NCBI GenBank assembly: GCA_026419775.2
Contig: JAOPGA020001034.1
Coordinates: forward strand, 1 to 64,000
Direction of reading: 5' to 3'
Length of the DNA: 64,000 bases
From: Acrasis kona
Taxonomy: Eukaryota; Heterolobosea; Eutetramitea; Acrasida; Acrasidae
Part shown: positions 61,455 through 64,000 of the stretch, piece by piece
Layout of the letters: each line of letters starts with the position of its first letter
Numbering within the stretch: the stretch's first letter is position 1
Notes under the pieces: model-generated
Seen by the model: only the letters and a program-made list of their open reading frames with translations
Told to the model about the DNA's origin: nothing
Databases searched by the model: none
Program-made: the position numbers and the translations under genes

Positions 61455-61468
61455 AAATAGTTTTTATT
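61450..61468. terminator. Near-palindromic shared 3' end of HPS3 and OleC-like genes
   Basis: AATAAAAATAGTTTTTATT: one mismatch short of a perfect 19-bp inverted repeat. The plus AATAAA (61450-61455) contains the HPS3 stop, and the minus AATAAA (61463-61468) shares bases with the other gene's stop. One element can end both transcripts. Confidence 0.65.
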
Positions 61469-63380
61469 AAGCACTGCTGTTGTATAATTCTGTGATTTTG
61501 ATCCTCTCAATCTTGCTGTTATGCCTCTTATCAACCATTAGTGGCTTGTCAGAGATAATGCAGTTGAAACAATCTGAGGTGACATCCTTCCAATGCTGCA
61601 ACATATTATCATTGTAACAAGTTAAAATGTCATCAGCAGTAATTTTGGAACCAACGTACAATTCGACGACTAAAAGAACACTCTTGAATTTAGGAGAGTT
61701 ATGCTCACCTTTTCCTTCCAAACTTCCCTTTCCGATGATTGCACATCTCCTAATATCTTCACCGAAGTGGTGTAAAAAGACTTGTTCCATACACACGGGA
61801 TACACCATGTGTTCTTTACCTTTATTAGCGAGCGTAAACATGTGAGAACGTCTTCCACAGAACCAAACTCTATCTTGTTCGTCCAAGTAGCCCAAATCTC
61901 CTGTGCAGTGCCATCTTTTACCTTGAGGATCGACGTATTTAAATTTTTTATTACTTTCTTCATCTAATTCATAACTGGGGCTCACGTTCTTTCCACTTAC
62001 CCAAATCTCTGCGATTTGATGTCTCTTGCGAGATTTTGTGATTGGATACTCGACTGACCAACCCAATTCCAATGTAGTGGCAGTGACAGGTCTTCCGACA
62101 CAAACACCACCTACGCCGGAGTATTCAAGGGCCAATATTTCGCTTGTGCGAATATGACACAGAGGGAGACCCTCCGTAGCTCCATAAGGTGTCATCAATT
62201 CCACCTTACGAGTGATCTTTGAGTCATCGGAACAATACTGTCTCAAGTGCTTGTGTTGTGCAATATTAACTGGTGCACCGCCGCACAACAACATTTGCAT
62301 TGGAGGAGATAGTTTCTTGCCAGTTTTTCTACAGTGCTCAATAACTTTGTTCCACACGATAGGAGAACAAAAGGCAAAGATAGGTTGGAAGCGATCGACA
62401 CTGCGCATGTATGCTACAGGGTCCATGTCACCAAGTTTTGTAACATTAAGAGGAGGAGCGATGGACGTGAGACCCATACAATTAATACAAATGGTCATGA
62501 CGATGTTGGTGCAAAGACAAGATTGTTGTTGACTGGGTACGATGTAGTCGCTAACAAGTTCACTAAAGCTTTCAACTTGAGACATGACCATACCGTGGGT
62601 AATGTGTACTACCTTTGGATTACCAGTCGATCCAGTGGTATTAGTGAGTGTTGTGATATCATCATCCTTATAAAGGTGATAATCGATTGCTGGACTTTTT
62701 TTGTAATCTTTATTGTAAACATCAATGATGTAGTACTCGTGTTTGAAAAACAAAACACGATTGATAAAATAAAACAAATAAGATAACGAATCAACTTTCC
62801 CGATTACATAAACTACTTTTTTGGTGGGTAGACCTTGAGAGAAGTTCACAACCAAACACAACAGTTTTACAATGAAGAATGTGACTGGGGTGGCAATTAC
62901 AACATCTAAACTGAGTCTTGAAAGCCATTTGGCGAATTGTGTATATCCTGTTTCGTGTGGTCCAAGTACTACCATTTGCATGCCTGCCCTCATGATACCA
63001 TTGGCTAATGGAAAAAGTTCAGGCATCTGTATAGGGGTGAGAAGGAGGGCGCGTTTTTGTGCTTGTGATATCTTTAGTAGTTGAGATTGAACAGAGTCAG
63101 ACATTTCATGAATGTCGGTGAAGGTATAGTGTGAATATGGAGGCATGTATCCGACTTCTCCTTTCTTCAGTAGATTAGCAACTATGATGGCCAAGCCAAT
63201 ACAGAGTAATGCCAAGGCAAGCTTTCCGCTGATCAACAAGGTTACTGGTGTTGCTATAATTAGTCCAACAGCGATTGTGTTCGTATGGTTGAAAGTAGGT
63301 GTAGGGAAATAAATTGCTTCCTTGTCCTTCCTATTTGGATCTAGGGCATGCTTTTTCAGCAGTTCTGTGACATTGCTCAT
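61467..63380 (-). CDS. AMP-binding enzyme, OleC-like acyl-AMP/beta-lactone ligase with membrane anchor
   Basis: Intronless 637-aa ANL-superfamily enzyme. Residues about 34-68 are two hydrophobic helices. Adenylation motifs follow: TGSTGNPK (about 248-255), CGGAPV, TPYGATEGLPL (about 395), GDLGYLDEQDRVWFCGR (about 492-508) and VDKRHNSKIERIKI (about 613-626) with the C-terminal catalytic Lys. The pairing PYGATE...FCGR...RHNSKIER is characteristic of OleC-type enzymes, which in bacteria form beta-lactones from 2-alkyl-3-hydroxyacids; eukaryotic relatives are usually annotated as fatty acid-CoA ligases. No carrier domain or OleA/B/D partner is adjacent. It is probably membrane-associated. Its ATG is 24 bp from that of the divergent coiled-coil gene. 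Confidence 0.85.
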   Translation of the reverse strand: MSNVTELLKKHALDPNRKDKEAIYFPTPTFNHTNTIAVGLIIATPVTLLISGKLALALLCIGLAIIVANLLKKGEVGYMPPYSHYTFTDIHEMSDSVQSQLLKISQAQKRALLLTPIQMPELFPLANGIMRAGMQMVVLGPHETGYTQFAKWLSRLSLDVVIATPVTFFIVKLLCLVVNFSQGLPTKKVVYVIGKVDSLSYLFYFINRVLFFKHEYYIIDVYNKDYKKSPAIDYHLYKDDDITTLTNTTGSTGNPKVVHITHGMVMSQVESFSELVSDYIVPSQQQSCLCTNIVMTICINCMGLTSIAPPLNVTKLGDMDPVAYMRSVDRFQPIFAFCSPIVWNKVIEHCRKTGKKLSPPMQMLLCGGAPVNIAQHKHLRQYCSDDSKITRKVELMTPYGATEGLPLCHIRTSEILALEYSGVGGVCVGRPVTATTLELGWSVEYPITKSRKRHQIAEIWVSGKNVSPSYELDEESNKKFKYVDPQGKRWHCTGDLGYLDEQDRVWFCGRRSHMFTLANKGKEHMVYPVCMEQVFLHHFGEDIRRCAIIGKGSLEGKGEHNSPKFKSVLLVVELYVGSKITADDILTCYNDNMLQHWKDVTSDCFNCIISDKPLMVDKRHNSKIERIKITELYNSSA

Positions 63381-63404
63381 TATTAAAAGTTGTTCTTTAC
63401 AAAA
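63381..63404. promoter_or_regulatory. 24-bp divergent start-to-start interval
   Basis: Only 24 bases lie between two outward-facing ATGs (63380 minus, 63405 plus). Core promoters for each gene must lie within the other's coding or overlap. AT-rich, no recognisable TATA. Confidence 0.5.
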
Positions 63405-63980
63405 ATGAATTTGCCAACTCGTTCTCCAATCACGGCATCAAATGGTGAATCGCTTAATGATAATATCGCTGTCACGCGAAAGAAACTACACATAGTTAGT
63501 AAAGAATATGTAAAGCAAAGAAAAGAACTTGAGAGAATATCACAAATTGCTCTGCAACAGCATGAGGACATTGAATTCCAAACAAGTACAATCAATGATC
63601 TTACAGAACAATGTACCAAGCAACAGGAACTGATAAAAGACCTGAGTAACAGACTAAATGTTGAGAGAGACATGGCAGATAATGTATTAAAAATGAATTT
63701 GAACCTTACAGAAGTACCAATAAATAATGAAAAACCCAAAGAGCCCATACAACTTCTAATTGAAGAAACCATCGTGGATGCAGAACAGGATACAGTGCAG
63801 GATCTACTTGAAAAAAATAGTTTACTAAGAATGGAACTTTTTGCTGAGAGGGAAGAGAAGCACAAGCTTAAAAGAGAAAAAGAAAAATTGGATGAATTAG
63901 TTGCTTATTTATATTCACAAATTGCCCTTACGGATACTAATAACAAGAATGATGGCATTTCAAACACCAACACTATATAG
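63405..63980 (+). CDS. Coiled-coil protein of unknown function
   Basis: Single-exon 191 aa. The ATG at 63405 is chosen; a TTG lies five codons upstream in frame. Two long heptad-rich segments occur (about 25-100: NIAVTRKKLHIVSKEYVKQ onward, and 125-180: LLEKNSLLRMELFAEREEKH onward), separated by an acidic IEETIVDAEQDT linker. It is otherwise polar, without signal peptide or domain. Such proteins often serve as scaffolds or tethers, but nothing specific can be said. The stop is TAG followed by TAAATAAATC, a poly(A) hexamer context. Confidence 0.75.
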   Translation: MNLPTRSPITASNGESLNDNIAVTRKKLHIVSKEYVKQRKELERISQIALQQHEDIEFQTSTINDLTEQCTKQQELIKDLSNRLNVERDMADNVLKMNLNLTEVPINNEKPKEPIQLLIEETIVDAEQDTVQDLLEKNSLLRMELFAEREEKHKLKREKEKLDELVAYLYSQIALTDTNNKNDGISNTNTI

Positions 63981-64000
63981 TAAATAAATCAGGCATTAAA

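Overview
This is a gene-dense stretch of nuclear DNA from a free-living protist. About 30 protein genes fill most of 64 kb, on both strands, in the standard genetic code. The genes are purely eukaryotic: clathrin heavy chain, RFC2, CK2 alpha, Vps34, MOB, UBE2S, a NEK kinase, focadhesin and HPS3. Every intron I could place is ultrashort (36-47 nt, mostly GTAAG...AG), intergenic gaps are often tens of bases, and UTR signals overlap stop codons. AT-rich non-coding DNA, tiny introns and amoeboid gene content suggest a heterolobosean amoeba (Acrasis/Naegleria-like). The lineage is an inference; no marker gene settles it. I see no rRNA, tRNA, transposon or CRISPR array.

Layout. 1-11.6 kb: a 5'-truncated orphan, a dienelactone hydrolase-like enzyme, a 2304-aa SMCHD1/GMI1-like GHKL-ATPase plus SMC-hinge protein, a secreted spermidine-synthase-fold methyltransferase, and a ubiquitin protease with five or six exons. 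11.7-19.8 kb: an anchored serine carboxypeptidase, focadhesin and a small orphan. 20-30.3 kb: a Cys/Thr/Pro repeat protein with regular dibasic sites, an orphan of 704 aa, a voltage-gated K+ channel, a SAM-domain sphingomyelin-synthase-related enzyme, Vps34 and a Thr-Pro mucin. 31-36 kb: a DUF202 membrane protein, a NEK kinase whose coding end overlaps RFC2, and a MOB protein. 36.3-46.1 kb: clathrin heavy chain, seryl-tRNA synthetase and an ER-targeted GB1-type GTPase. 46.3-53.6 kb: an atypical kinase, a PAQR receptor, a UBA-UBX p97 adaptor, a 4E-T-like eIF4E-binding protein and CK2 alpha. 54.7-64 kb: an ankyrin-EEP nuclease, a small orphan, UBE2S, HPS3 (eight exons), an OleC-like AMP ligase and a coiled-coil protein.

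Genes are not grouped by pathway, but several act in the same processes: endolysosomal traffic (clathrin, Vps34, HPS3, carboxypeptidase), ubiquitin/p97 biology (USP, UBX, UBE2S), mRNA decay and translation (focadhesin, 4E-T-like) and surface or secreted proteins. The main system-level observations are the compact architecture (AATAAA hexamers that contain or share the stop codon in 11 genes, near-palindromic shared 3' ends, a 24-bp divergent promoter and convergent CDS overlap), a protist HPS3, and a repeat protein that looks like a multi-peptide precursor. All homology calls are from reading protein sequence without a database search.
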